Positions 7,912 to 14,872 are shown, counted from the first letter of the stretch. The stretch: DNA of 26,713 nucleotides from an uncultured Oscillospiraceae bacterium (GCA_934636655.1 CAKUAS010000023.1:1-26713); one strand, 5' to 3'. The notes: generated by a model from the letters alone, not told the origin. A program made the numbers and translations.

Positions 7912-8553
7912 GCCGCCGTCTATGAGATTTTTCTTGGCGTAGACAAAGCCGATGAGCACGGTGAGCGCGTCGAGCGCGACAAAGGCCCAAAACAGCGGAT
8001 TTGTGAAATCAAACTCGTCGCCGATGACCGTGTAGATGAGCATGCTCGGTATGAGCGCTACCATCGAGCCCGCGATATACGCCCAGTAGGGCGTGCGCAG
8101 AAGCCCGAACAGCACGCCCTGCACCTCGGTCGACAGGTGCAGCGTGTGCGTAAAGAACACAAAGGTAAAGCTGTAATTTTCCGCATTGGAGAAATAGCGG
8201 CGGAACTTAGGGTGCTTTTCCATTATGCCCTCAAACGTAAGGCCTTTTGAAAAGCGTCCTATGAGATACGACACCGAAATGCACAATATCGTGCCGACGG
8301 TATTTATGAGTATTGCAAGCGGCAGCTCGAATATGAGCGCACAGCCTATGAGGATAACGGCATACGGTATGCACGAGCAGCCCTTGAACGCAAACAGAGC
8401 AAGAATGACTATCACCGCTATAAGCCTGTTATCGTTTACGGCCGCGATGATCTGATCGACCTGCAAAACGCCCAGCCATATGAGTATTCCCGCCGTGAGC
8501 GCGATGACGAGCATCACGATTATCGGCAGATACATTTTAAGCTTTTCTTTCAT
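7891..8553 (-). CDS. TVP38/TMEM64 (DedA/VTT-like) membrane protein
   Basis: A 220-aa integral membrane protein with about six hydrophobic stretches. The VTT-type core is about residues 55-170: a Gly/Pro-rich re-entrant region FKGCSCIPYAVILIGCALIF, then NTVGTILCISVSYLIGRF, and later SFTFVFFTHTLHLSTEVQGVLFGL. DedA/TVP38 relatives are implicated in lipid flipping and membrane homeostasis; the function here is unproven. The gene starts 4 bp after the mntP stop with no obvious ribosome site, so it probably depends on translation of mntP (coupling). Its C-terminus is encoded in the shared terminator. Confidence 0.85.
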   Translation of the reverse strand: MKEKLKMYLPIIVMLVIALTAGILIWLGVLQVDQIIAAVNDNRLIAVIVILALFAFKGCSCIPYAVILIGCALIFELPLAILINTVGTILCISVSYLIGRFSKGLTFEGIMEKHPKFRRYFSNAENYSFTFVFFTHTLHLSTEVQGVLFGLLRTPYWAYIAGSMVALIPSMLIYTVIGDEFDFTNPLFWAFVALDALTVLIGFVYAKKNLIDGGKKASEE

Positions 8554-8557
8554 GACA

Positions 8558-9124
8558 TCAGAAACTTATGACACCAAGATGCTCAAGCAGGATCTTCACA
8601 CCGATAAGGATAAGAACGATACCTCCCGCGAGCTCCGCCTTGGATTTGTATTTTGAACCGAATATGTTGCCTACAAATATTCCGACACCGGACAGAACAA
8701 AGGTCGTCGCACCGATAAGCAGCGCTGCCGTCACGATATCGACGCCGAGAAACGCAAAGCTTATGCCGACGGCCAGCGCGTCAATACTGGTGGCAACAGC
8801 CAGGGGCAGCATGGCTTTGAACGAAAAATCGTCGTTTTCCTCATCCTCATCCTTGCCGAGCGCTTCCCTTATCATATTGCCGCCAATGATCGCAAGCAGA
8901 ACAAAAGCTATCCAGTGGTCAATGTTCGTAATGAAGCTTTCAAACTTATAGCCGAGCAGGAAGCCGAGAGTCGGCATGAGCGCCTGAAAGCCGCCGAAAT
9001 AAACTCCGACCGTAAGCACATGCTTTGCGCTGACCTTTTTGACCGAAAGGCCCTTGCATATGGACACGGCAAACGCATCCATGCTCAGCGCAACGCCGAT
9101 CAGGAATATGTCTATAAAATTCAA
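8558..9124 (-). CDS. mntP: Manganese efflux pump MntP
   Basis: A 188-aa membrane protein made of two similar three-helix halves. Each has the key acidic motif: ALSMDAFAVSICKG near residue 16 and ATSIDALAVGISFAF near residue 113. A charged loop KDEDEENDD separates them. This matches MntP (YebN, DUF204), which exports Mn2+ across the plasma membrane. The start is TTG 9124, preceded by AAGGTG. The promoter lies only about 35 bp upstream of the start, leaving no room for the Mn-sensing yybP-ykoY riboswitch often found before mntP. A GAGCA-N9-TGCTC inverted repeat in the promoter may bind a regulator instead. The TVP38 gene is co-transcribed. Confidence 0.93.
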   Translation of the reverse strand: MNFIDIFLIGVALSMDAFAVSICKGLSVKKVSAKHVLTVGVYFGGFQALMPTLGFLLGYKFESFITNIDHWIAFVLLAIIGGNMIREALGKDEDEENDDFSFKAMLPLAVATSIDALAVGISFAFLGVDIVTAALLIGATTFVLSGVGIFVGNIFGSKYKSKAELAGGIVLILIGVKILLEHLGVISF

Positions 9125-9156
9125 TTATCTTCACCTTGCTCTTTAATATAAGAGAT

Positions 9157-9186
9157 ATTAGAGCATACATTGACTGCTCTTGTCAA
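9157..9186 (-). promoter_or_regulatory. mntP promoter with inverted repeat
   Basis: Minus strand TTGACA (9186-9181), an 18-bp spacer and TCTAAT (9162-9157). GAGCA (9161-9165) and TGCTC (9175-9179) form an inverted repeat between the two boxes, a candidate metalloregulator site. Confidence 0.6.
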
Positions 9187-9198
9187 CAAATATATTCC

Positions 9199-9226
9199 TT
9201 GACTTATGAAAACTATATGATAAAAT
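9199..9226 (+). promoter_or_regulatory. Promoter of the acyltransferase-fold gene
   Basis: TTGACT (9199-9204), 16 bp, TAAAAT (9221-9226). It is divergent from mntP, with the -35 boxes 12 bp apart, so one protein could control both. Confidence 0.6.
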
Positions 9227-9279
9227 TGCTGTATTAAAGACAAACTTATTAAAAATTTTAAAGTATTTGAGGGATAATT

Positions 9280-10158
9280 ATGAGTAAAGAAAAACGCCGC
9301 TTCGGCGACCGCAGAGACGGCAAGCTTATCCGTCAACAGGACGGTATGCATCTTATCATGCCGATGATCTACCCCAACCGCTGTGATAACGAGGCATTTA
9401 TATCAGAGCGCATAGACCTCACAAACATTGATAAGTACCTTGCCGCAAAAAACGCCGAGAATCCCGAGTTTAAGTATACGCTGTTCCATCTCATCGTCGC
9501 CGCGATACTCAAAACCATCATACTGCGGCCTAAGCTCAACCGCTTCATCGCAAACAAGAATAACTATCAGCGCAATACATACAGCGCATCCTTCGTCGTA
9601 AAAAAATATTTTGATGACAACTCCGAAGAGGGCATGGCCTTCGTCTATGCTACCGAGGACTCCACCATAGACTCGCTGCATGAAGAGCTTCGCAGGCAGA
9701 TCTACCGTGAGAAGAACAGCGAGGGCGCGGGCAACGCCACCTCCAACACGATGGATATTCTCAACAAGCTGCCGCGCTGGTTCGTCAAGTTCTTCATTTG
9801 GCTCATGCGTCAGCTCGACCGCCACGGCATCGTTCCTCAGCCGATAATCGAGGCAGACCCCTACTACGCCTCGGTCATTCTCTCGAATCTCGGCTCCATT
9901 AAGCTCAGAAGCGGCTACCACCACCTCACCAACTGGGGCACGACCTCCATTTTCGTCGTCGTCGGCGAGATGAAGGAGCGCATCTTCCGCAACGAAAAGG
10001 GCGAGGACGAATACCGCAACAGCGTAGACCTCGGCCTCACGATTGACGAGCGCCTTGCAGACGGCTATTACTACTCCAAGAGCGTAAAGCTTCTCAAGTA
10101 TATTCTTGAGCATCCTGAGTGCCTTGAGCGCCCGTTCTCCGAGCCCGTCGACTATTAA
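9280..10158 (+). CDS. CAT / lipoyl-E2 fold acyltransferase-like protein, catalytic His replaced
   Basis: A 292-aa protein matching the catalytic fold of 2-oxoacid dehydrogenase E2 and chloramphenicol acetyltransferase (FHLIVAAILKTIILRPKLNR; ASVILSNLGSI; DLGLTIDERLADG). In the family the C-terminal active-site motif is HxxxDG (IDHRxxDG in E2). Here it reads IDERLADG at 255-262, with Glu257 where the catalytic His belongs, although the Asp-Gly pair is kept. There is no lipoyl domain and no E1/E3 gene nearby, so a role in a dehydrogenase complex is unlikely. It may use another chemistry or bind an acyl-CoA without transfer. GAGGG precedes ATG 9280. Monocistronic, with its own promoter and terminator. 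Confidence 0.8.
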   Translation: MSKEKRRFGDRRDGKLIRQQDGMHLIMPMIYPNRCDNEAFISERIDLTNIDKYLAAKNAENPEFKYTLFHLIVAAILKTIILRPKLNRFIANKNNYQRNTYSASFVVKKYFDDNSEEGMAFVYATEDSTIDSLHEELRRQIYREKNSEGAGNATSNTMDILNKLPRWFVKFFIWLMRQLDRHGIVPQPIIEADPYYASVILSNLGSIKLRSGYHHLTNWGTTSIFVVVGEMKERIFRNEKGEDEYRNSVDLGLTIDERLADGYYYSKSVKLLKYILEHPECLERPFSEPVDY

Positions 10159-10170
10159 TTAATAATATTT

Positions 10171-10198
10171 AAGGCTATGCATCATTTTGCATAGCCTT
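10171..10198. terminator. Bidirectional terminator overlapping the downstream gene's stop
   Basis: AAGGCTATGCA (10171-10181) pairs with 10188-10198. On the minus strand the stop codon of the TIGR01906 gene falls in the loop. Confidence 0.85.
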
Positions 10199-10835
10199 TT
10201 CTTTTATCCAGAATTATTATGACGGCACTTATGACGAGCAGCACCGCGAGGATGAGTATCGCGCAGTTGCGGAAAAACGCCTCGGGCATGATGAGTATCA
10301 CGGGGTCGGTCGCCGCGTTAAAAACCCAGTTATCCTTGCCGTGGAAAAACAACGAATGGAACACGGTAAAGGCTCTGTCAAAATCCGTCGCGGCGGCAAT
10401 GCCGATAAGCACGAGCAGCGCCGCCATTCCGGCAGCGCCCCAAAACGGAGCTCCGTGCCTTCCGAGGCGAGGGAGCCTGCGGCGTTTATCGTATAATTTA
10501 AGCAGAACGATAACAATCACGCTCCCCGCAAGCAGCCACAGATCAAGTATGAACAGAACCCGGCAGTCGGCAAAATGCGCGCTGCCGGACGCTGAAAACG
10601 GTAGGACTCCGGCGGAGAACTCATCACTTGCGCCGATGCAGTAGTCAAGCACCTCGTCATAAGCCTGTACTATCTCATCGCGGCTCAATCCGCTCGCGGA
10701 TTCAAGCTCAAGCGGCTGTATCTGCGCATAGTAAAACGGGCGGATGAGTATGGGTGTCGCTATGGAGCCCGTCAGGAGCGCAAGCGCAACGGCAATGCTC
10801 ATTATGACAGACAGCAGCTTATTCAGGGATCTCAT
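10182..10835 (-). CDS. TIGR01906 / DUF1461 membrane protein, Lit-like
   Basis: A 217-aa protein with four membrane helices (about 8-30, 93-113, 132-150, 190-210). Family motifs are visible: SGSAHFADCRVLF with His87, and FHSLFFHGKDNWVFN...DPVILIMPEAFF with His160. This family includes Lit, the lipoprotein intramolecular transacylase that moves an acyl chain to the lipoprotein N-terminal Cys and whose two conserved histidines are catalytic. Spacing of His87 and His160 fits Lit, but many TIGR01906 members are untested, so the activity is inferred. It overlaps the upstream YhhN-like gene by 17 bp, with AGGAG located inside that gene, indicating coupling. Confidence 0.8.
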   Translation of the reverse strand: MRSLNKLLSVIMSIAVALALLTGSIATPILIRPFYYAQIQPLELESASGLSRDEIVQAYDEVLDYCIGASDEFSAGVLPFSASGSAHFADCRVLFILDLWLLAGSVIVIVLLKLYDKRRRLPRLGRHGAPFWGAAGMAALLVLIGIAAATDFDRAFTVFHSLFFHGKDNWVFNAATDPVILIMPEAFFRNCAILILAVLLVISAVIIILDKRKGYAK

Positions 10836-11469
10836 ATTCGTCGCGCTCCTTTCCCGAAAGCACCAGCATCACCTGCGAGGGTAGGTAAAACGTCCACATT
10901 CCGATATCCGCCGCGCGGCGCAGCCACTCGGGCAGCTCCGCTGAAATATTGTGAAGGCCCACGCAGATATCGCAGCACAAAAACACGCACAGTCCGGCGA
11001 AAAACAGCTTATTTTCGCTCCCCGAGGCTTGCATCACGTTACAGATGAAAAACGCGGCGTAAGCAGCGACGAACAGCAGCAGCGGAAATTCACAGCCCCA
11101 GTTTATAAGCAGAACAACAGCGCCCATAAACAGGAATAGCTTCACCGGCCACGCGCCCTTGCGCACGTTTGCGCGGTAAATGCGCACAAAATACAGTATC
11201 TGAACGACAAAGAACAGCCCTACCCCGGCGATGTAGTATCTGTCGAGCAGAAGCAGGAACACATCCGCTGCCATGGCAAAGCCGATTGCCGCCGTCACGA
11301 GCTTTTCGCCGCCCGTTAAACTGAGAAACACTGAAAAAACAAAGCACAGCGCTATACCGGCGAATTTAAACCATTTGCTGTCGCCCAAGGCGTAGATATC
11401 CATCGCCGTGAACGCAAGATACAGCACAGCCTCAAAGCATATAAAAATTTTTATCATCGAATTTTTCAT
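10819..11469 (-). CDS. YhhN/TMEM86-like membrane protein (lysoplasmalogenase family)
   Basis: A 216-aa protein with seven to eight hydrophobic helices. The two acidic intramembrane motifs of the YhhN family are present: AMAADVFLLLL in the first half and FFAGLCVFLCCDICVGLHN in the second, followed by MWTFYLPSQVMLVLSG at the end. Family members cleave lysoplasmalogen vinyl ethers (shown for TMEM86B); plasmalogens are common in anaerobic Clostridia, which makes the role plausible. No ribosome site precedes ATG 11469, and a consensus TATAAT ends 6 nt before it, so the message may be leaderless. It is co-transcribed with the Lit-like gene, giving a two-gene lipid-remodelling operon (inference). 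Confidence 0.7.
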   Translation of the reverse strand: MKNSMIKIFICFEAVLYLAFTAMDIYALGDSKWFKFAGIALCFVFSVFLSLTGGEKLVTAAIGFAMAADVFLLLLDRYYIAGVGLFFVVQILYFVRIYRANVRKGAWPVKLFLFMGAVVLLINWGCEFPLLLFVAAYAAFFICNVMQASGSENKLFFAGLCVFLCCDICVGLHNISAELPEWLRRAADIGMWTFYLPSQVMLVLSGKERDEYEIPE

Positions 11470-11475
11470 ATCTCA

Positions 11476-11503
11476 ATTATATCTATTTTCCCGCCGGTTG
11501 CAA
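11476..11503 (-). promoter_or_regulatory. Promoter placing the start point on the YhhN-like ATG
   Basis: Minus strand TTGCAA (11503-11498), a 16-bp spacer and TATAAT (11481-11476), followed by 6 nt and then ATG. The geometry is identical to that of the kinase gene at 425-437. Confidence 0.65.
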
Positions 11504-11530
11504 GCACCACTGTAAAATATGGCCGCAAAG

Positions 11531-11539
11531 TGATAGAAT
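11531..11539 (+). promoter_or_regulatory. Extended -10 promoter of the TPR/nucleotidyltransferase operon
   Basis: TGaTAGAAT (11531-11539) with a poor -35 (TGTAAA, 11511-11516). The leader would be only about 10 nt, just enough for the AGAGGTGAT ribosome site. Confidence 0.45.
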
Positions 11540-11556
11540 AAGCCAGAGGTGATAAC

Positions 11557-12369
11557 ATGGAGCATTCAGAACTGTGCTGCTGCTTTGACGCATCAATGTA
11601 CACCGGGCATCCCGACACGGAGCCCTGCCGGAACGCCGTTGACATTCCGAAGGTCGTAACCGAGCTTGACATGCTGCAAAACGGCGGGCATCTGCCGGAT
11701 GCGCAGCGCCTTCTCGAGCATTGGGCGAATATTTCCCTGCGCTCCGGCGACTGGAGAAGCGAACTTTCACTGCAAAGCGAACTCATGGGACTGCACCGCC
11801 GCACGGGCGATAAAAATGCCGCCTGGGCCGCCATTGGACGCGGGCTTGAGCTTATACGCCTGCACCGACTGGGCAGCACTGTATCGGGTGCGACGATCAT
11901 GTTGAACGCCGCGACGACGATGAAATTTCTCGGCCGGTCTAATGATGCGCTGCCGATATTCCGTCATGTTTCACGCATATACGCCGAACAGCTTGACCCA
12001 TCCGACTACCGCTTTGCCGGACTTTACAATAACATGGCTCTCGCGTATCAGGACACCGGCAACTTTGAAAGCGCAGAACGGCACTTTAAAATGGCGCTGG
12101 ATATCATAAAAAACTGCAAGGATCCCGGAAACGACACCGCGGTCACCCTCTGCAACCTCGCAGAGCTCTATGAGCTCATGGGACGCGAGGAGGATATCGA
12201 GCCGATGCTCGACAGAGCTTACGCCTGTCTTTCCGATCCCGCGTTGCCGCGCGACGGCTATAACGCGTTTACGCTTTCAAAATGCATCCCGACCTTTGAT
12301 CATTTCGGCTATTTTATATACGTTAAATCACTGCGCGAACGCATGGAGGAGATAAATGAAAGGACTTGA
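11557..12369 (+). CDS. TPR-repeat protein paired with DUF4037
   Basis: A 270-aa soluble protein. From about residue 35 to 230 it is built of TPR-like helical pairs. The clearest is YNNMALAYQDTGNFESAERHFKMAL; others are TIMLNAATTMKFLGRSNDALPIF and VTLCNLAELYELMGREEDIEPML. There is no signal peptide, although the N-terminus has Cys residues (ELCCCF). It lacks an enzymatic domain, so it is probably a scaffold or partner. Its last 14 bp overlap the nucleotidyltransferase gene, which indicates a fixed functional pair. Start supported by AGAGGTGAT before ATG 11557. Confidence 0.85.
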   Translation: MEHSELCCCFDASMYTGHPDTEPCRNAVDIPKVVTELDMLQNGGHLPDAQRLLEHWANISLRSGDWRSELSLQSELMGLHRRTGDKNAAWAAIGRGLELIRLHRLGSTVSGATIMLNAATTMKFLGRSNDALPIFRHVSRIYAEQLDPSDYRFAGLYNNMALAYQDTGNFESAERHFKMALDIIKNCKDPGNDTAVTLCNLAELYELMGREEDIEPMLDRAYACLSDPALPRDGYNAFTLSKCIPTFDHFGYFIYVKSLRERMEEINERT

Positions 12370-13279
12370 TGCGGCAAGGGCGCTATACCTTGAAAAGGGC
12401 GCGGAACTTATACACACGCGCTTTCCCGAATTTGAGTCTCGCATCGCCGTGGGGCTTGCGGGCGCGGGCTCGCAGTGCCTCGGCTTTGACGATGATATAT
12501 CCCGCGACCATGATTTTGAGCCCGGCTTCTGCCTTTGGCTGACGGACGCGGACAACAATTCGATCGGTCTTGCGCTCTCGCGTGAAATGCGCTGTCTATT
12601 CGGCGGCAAAGTGTCGCAAAGCTCAGCTCTCGGCACATCGGGTGTCGGCGTTATGCGCATAAGCAACTTCTATCGGCGCTTTACCGGCCTCCCCGGCGCG
12701 CCCGAAGTGTGGCAGGACTGGCTGTATCTGCCCTCGTATGCACTTGCACAGGCCGTGAGCGGTGAGGTATTCCGTGACGATCTCGGTGAGTTTTCGCGCA
12801 TACGTCACGAGATCGCTTTCGGCATGCCCGAGGACGTGCGGCGCAAAAAAGTTGCCGCGCGGCTCGCACTCATGGCGCAGTCTGGGCAATATAACTACTC
12901 GCGCTGCCTTGCACACGGCGAGGAGGGCGCGGCTATGCTCGCCATAGGTGAATTTGTGAAAAACACAGCCGAGGCGGCATTTCTTCTAAATCGCCGACAT
13001 GCGCCGTACTATAAATGGCTGCTGCGCGGCATGCGCGAGCTTGAGAAGCTTCCCGAGCTTGCCGACGCGCTCGAATTTCTGCTCACAAGCGATAACGGGC
13101 CGGACGGCAGAGCTCTCAAAGCACAGGTCATCGAGGATATCTGCGCGCAGATCGTCCTTGAGCTGCGGGAACAAGAGCTCACTTGCGGCAGCTGGGACTA
13201 TCTTGAGCGGCACGCCTTTGACGTGCAGAGCCACGTTGAAAACGCCGCCATACGCGCGCTGCACGTCATGGAGGGATGA
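12356..13279 (+). CDS. DUF4037 protein with Pol-beta-type nucleotidyltransferase domain
   Basis: A 307-aa protein. The N-terminal domain has the nucleotidyltransferase signature: Gly38-Ser39 in GAGSQCLGFDDD, then the metal-binding pair Asp51-x-Asp53 in SRDHDFEPGF (GS-x11-DxD), as in small nucleotidyltransferases. Residues about 125-305 are helical and include an Asn-Tyr-Ser-Arg (NYSR) segment and the His-rich HAPYYKWLLRGM segment, similar in layout to kanamycin nucleotidyltransferase-type C-terminal helical domains. The substrate is unknown. Overlap with the TPR gene implies that they act together. The start overlaps the preceding stop by 14 bp; GGAGG lies 8 nt upstream. The gene ends exactly at a terminator. 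Confidence 0.88.
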   Translation: MKGLDAARALYLEKGAELIHTRFPEFESRIAVGLAGAGSQCLGFDDDISRDHDFEPGFCLWLTDADNNSIGLALSREMRCLFGGKVSQSSALGTSGVGVMRISNFYRRFTGLPGAPEVWQDWLYLPSYALAQAVSGEVFRDDLGEFSRIRHEIAFGMPEDVRRKKVAARLALMAQSGQYNYSRCLAHGEEGAAMLAIGEFVKNTAEAAFLLNRRHAPYYKWLLRGMRELEKLPELADALEFLLTSDNGPDGRALKAQVIEDICAQIVLELREQELTCGSWDYLERHAFDVQSHVENAAIRALHVMEG

Positions 13280-13309
13280 AAAAACTCGGAGCTTTGCTCC
13301 GAGTTTTTT
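13279..13309. terminator. Bidirectional rho-independent terminator
   Basis: A6-CTCGGAGC-TTT-GCTCCGAG-T6 lies directly between the convergent genes ending at 13279 and 13311. Confidence 0.93.
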
Positions 13310-13310
13310 A

Positions 13311-14018
13311 TTATAATCCGAGGTTCGTGAATGCCTCCCACGAGCGGTGCATATAGGTCTCGAGACCGATGGGCTCGCCGATGTATTTCGGGTCGCGCCC
13401 GTCGCGCAGGAACTCTTCGAGAAAGCACTTGCGCCCTGTAGTGTGCGCAACGGGAATGCCGGTAATGTCGCTGGTCTCACGCAGAACGTCGTAGCCCTGG
13501 CGGATATCGTCGGCACTTGCAAAGTTAAGCAGGTTTGAGTTATTGACAAAGCCGGTTACCTCAAGCCGCGCAAAGCCCTCCATCTCCTCTTTGAGCTTTA
13601 TGATCTTCTCCGGGTTCTCGGACATGGGGCGGAACACGTTGACGATATCATAGACCTCGAGCTGCCCTTCCTCAAGGGCGGCAAAGTCGGTGTGATACCT
13701 TCCCAGCGACATCGCGCCGGCCGCGTCTCCGCCGACGTCGAAAACGCACAAGTCCCAGTCGCCTGCGAATGCCGAGGCCACCGCCGCCGACATGTTGCTC
13801 GGCGTAACGCCCTGCCCCGCAAAGGTCGGCGATACGAGGTTAATGTTATTCTCCTTGAGGAGCTCAACTCGGTCACTCATTCGGAAGTAGTCGTTTACCT
13901 TGTCGAGATCGACCACCAGCGTATTGAGACCTTTGGCCGCAGAATTAACCGCCAGATTTATCGCGATCTCCGTCTTGCCCGAGCCGTAGTTGCCGATGAG
14001 GACGATGAAATGCTTCAT
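13311..14018 (-). CDS. ParA/MinD-like (SIMIBI) P-loop ATPase
   Basis: A 235-aa protein with Walker A GNYGSGKTE (Gly9 to Thr16, Lys15), a conserved VVDLDKVNDYFR after strand 2, and Walker-B-like LCVFDVGGDAAG. The fold is that of CobQ/ArsA/ParA ATPases. There is no signature Lys of the deviant KGG type. Late motifs HTTGRKCFLEEFL and YMHRSWEAFTNLGL appear specific to this subgroup. The partner and cargo are unknown. The start is ATG 14018, which shares one base with the thioesterase stop (TGATG) and has AGGAG 7 nt ahead; GTG 14021 is possible but too close to the ribosome site. The tight link to a FlK-like thioesterase recurs here as an operon and suggests a CoA-thioester-related task (inference). 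Confidence 0.85.
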   Translation of the reverse strand: MKHFIVLIGNYGSGKTEIAINLAVNSAAKGLNTLVVDLDKVNDYFRMSDRVELLKENNINLVSPTFAGQGVTPSNMSAAVASAFAGDWDLCVFDVGGDAAGAMSLGRYHTDFAALEEGQLEVYDIVNVFRPMSENPEKIIKLKEEMEGFARLEVTGFVNNSNLLNFASADDIRQGYDVLRETSDITGIPVAHTTGRKCFLEEFLRDGRDPKYIGEPIGLETYMHRSWEAFTNLGL

Positions 14019-14404
14019 CACTTTGCTCCTTTGGAGTTTGCTTTTGCGATGAACTTCTCGTTATTAATTATAAAGCGCTCATGGCGGCCTGCGCCGATCT
14101 GGCCGCACTCGTCAAAGGCCTTGACCTCGAACACCAGACGGCGGCGGTCGATCTCAATAAGCTCGCTCTCTGCCCAGACCTTCATGCCCAGGGGCGTTGC
14201 CGCGTCGTGGCTGATCTCAAGCTTCGTGCCGACAGTACCCTCGCCCTCGGCGAGATACGGTGCGACAGACATCTGAGCCGCTTGCTCCATGAGGCCGACC
14301 ATGCAGGGGGTTGCAAAAACATCCAGTGAGCCGGAGCCTACGAACTTTGCGGTGTTGCTGCCGTCAACGACAGTTTCGACTTTGCCTTTTATTCCGATTT
14401 CCAT
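14018..14404 (-). CDS. Hot-dog thioesterase, FlK-like
   Basis: A 128-aa single hot-dog domain. The catalytic residues of fluoroacetyl-CoA thioesterase FlK (Thr42, Glu50, His76) have exact counterparts at Thr32, Glu40 and His66 in FATPCMVGLMEQAA and GTKLEISHDAATPLG, with identical spacing. The family hydrolyses acyl-CoA thioesters; the substrate here is unknown and need not be fluorinated. ATG 14404 follows AAGGAG; the in-frame upstream ATG at 14452 lies in the promoter region and is rejected. Transcription starts from the promoter at 14443-14471 and continues into the ATPase gene. Confidence 0.88.
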   Translation of the reverse strand: MEIGIKGKVETVVDGSNTAKFVGSGSLDVFATPCMVGLMEQAAQMSVAPYLAEGEGTVGTKLEISHDAATPLGMKVWAESELIEIDRRRLVFEVKAFDECGQIGAGRHERFIINNEKFIAKANSKGAK

Positions 14405-14442
14405 AAAAATTTTCTCCTTAGTTAAAAATATTTGATGGAGAT

Positions 14443-14471
14443 AATGTAGCACACAAAAAACGCGTTTTCAA
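14443..14471 (-). promoter_or_regulatory. Promoter of the thioesterase-ATPase operon
   Basis: Minus strand TTGAAA (14471-14466), 17 bp, TACATT (14448-14443). It begins right after the U-tract of the upstream small-RNA terminator, so the operon does not need read-through. The spacer contains the palindrome AAAACGCGTTTT. Confidence 0.65.
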
Positions 14472-14475
14472 GGTC

Positions 14476-14544
14476 AAAAAAGAAAACTCCCGAAGCACTT
14501 TGGCCCCGGGAGCCGGACTACGGGGGGACGCAGCCCTAAACATC
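14476..14544 (-). ncRNA. Predicted ~69-nt small RNA with C-rich loop
   Basis: A complete transcription unit without an ORF: promoter (14551-14579), start near 14544, two hairpins, U-tract. Hairpin 1 pairs GGGCTGCG (14536-14529) with CGTAGTCC (14522-14515), 8 bp including two G-U pairs, closing a UCCCCC loop (14528-14523). Hairpin 2 pairs 14512-14503 with 14496-14487 (10 bp, two G-U), with hexaloop CAAAGU, and is followed by TTTTCTTTTTT, a strong terminator. C-rich loops in Firmicutes small RNAs typically pair with G-rich ribosome binding sites. It could alternatively be an attenuated leader, but the thioesterase has its own promoter immediately downstream. Confidence 0.65.
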
Positions 14545-14550
14545 GTTAAT

Positions 14551-14579
14551 AATATATCATAGCTTTTGTGATATTGCAA
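14551..14579 (-). promoter_or_regulatory. Promoter of the predicted small RNA
   Basis: Minus strand TTGCAA (14579-14574), 17 bp, TATATT (14556-14551). The expected transcript start is about 14543-14545, directly before the first hairpin. Confidence 0.65.
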
Positions 14580-14627
14580 CACTTTTTATAATTTTGTATA
14601 AACTTTTTGAGCGTATCAGTCGCAGTT

Positions 14628-14840
14628 TTATTTGTTCTGCCTCGGATCGTCGGTAAGTCCGAGTATATAGTCGACAGAGACCTTATAAAAGCGTGACAGG
14701 CGTATGAGCATCTCGCTCGGGATATCTCGCTGCCCAAGCTCATAATTGCTGTACACCTGCTGCGAGCAGTTGAGGTAATCGGCCAACTCGCGCTGCTTCA
14801 GATCCCTGTCCTCTCGCAGATCCCGAATTCGAGGGTACAT
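14628..14840 (-). CDS. Small XRE (Cro/CI-type) transcriptional regulator
   Basis: A 70-aa protein that is just one helix-turn-helix domain: RIRDLREDRDLKQRELADYL, then CSQQVYSNYELGQRDIPSEM as turn and recognition helix, and LSRFYKVSVDYILGLTDDP closing. This form is typical of Clostridia single-domain XRE regulators. GGAGGTGG precedes ATG 14840. A TATAAT -10 lies at 14872-14867, but the expected -35 position is occupied by the end of the MITE-like element. Targets are unknown; the small RNA gene just downstream is read in the same direction from its own promoter. Confidence 0.93.
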   Translation of the reverse strand: MYPRIRDLREDRDLKQRELADYLNCSQQVYSNYELGQRDIPSEMLIRLSRFYKVSVDYILGLTDDPRQNK

Positions 14841-14866
14841 GATACCACCTCCACCGGGATAAGCAT

Positions 14867-14872
14867 ATTATA
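14867..14872 (-). promoter_or_regulatory. -10 box of the XRE gene, -35 lost at repeat boundary
   Basis: Perfect TATAAT on the minus strand. The -35 hexamer would be at 14895-14890, where the sequence is GGTACC at the outer edge of the repeat element. Insertion probably replaced the original -35. Confidence 0.5.

Noticed and set aside
9125..9160. yybP-ykoY manganese riboswitch upstream of mntP
   Set aside because: The predicted transcript leader is only about 30 nt, too short, and the conserved riboswitch core is absent.
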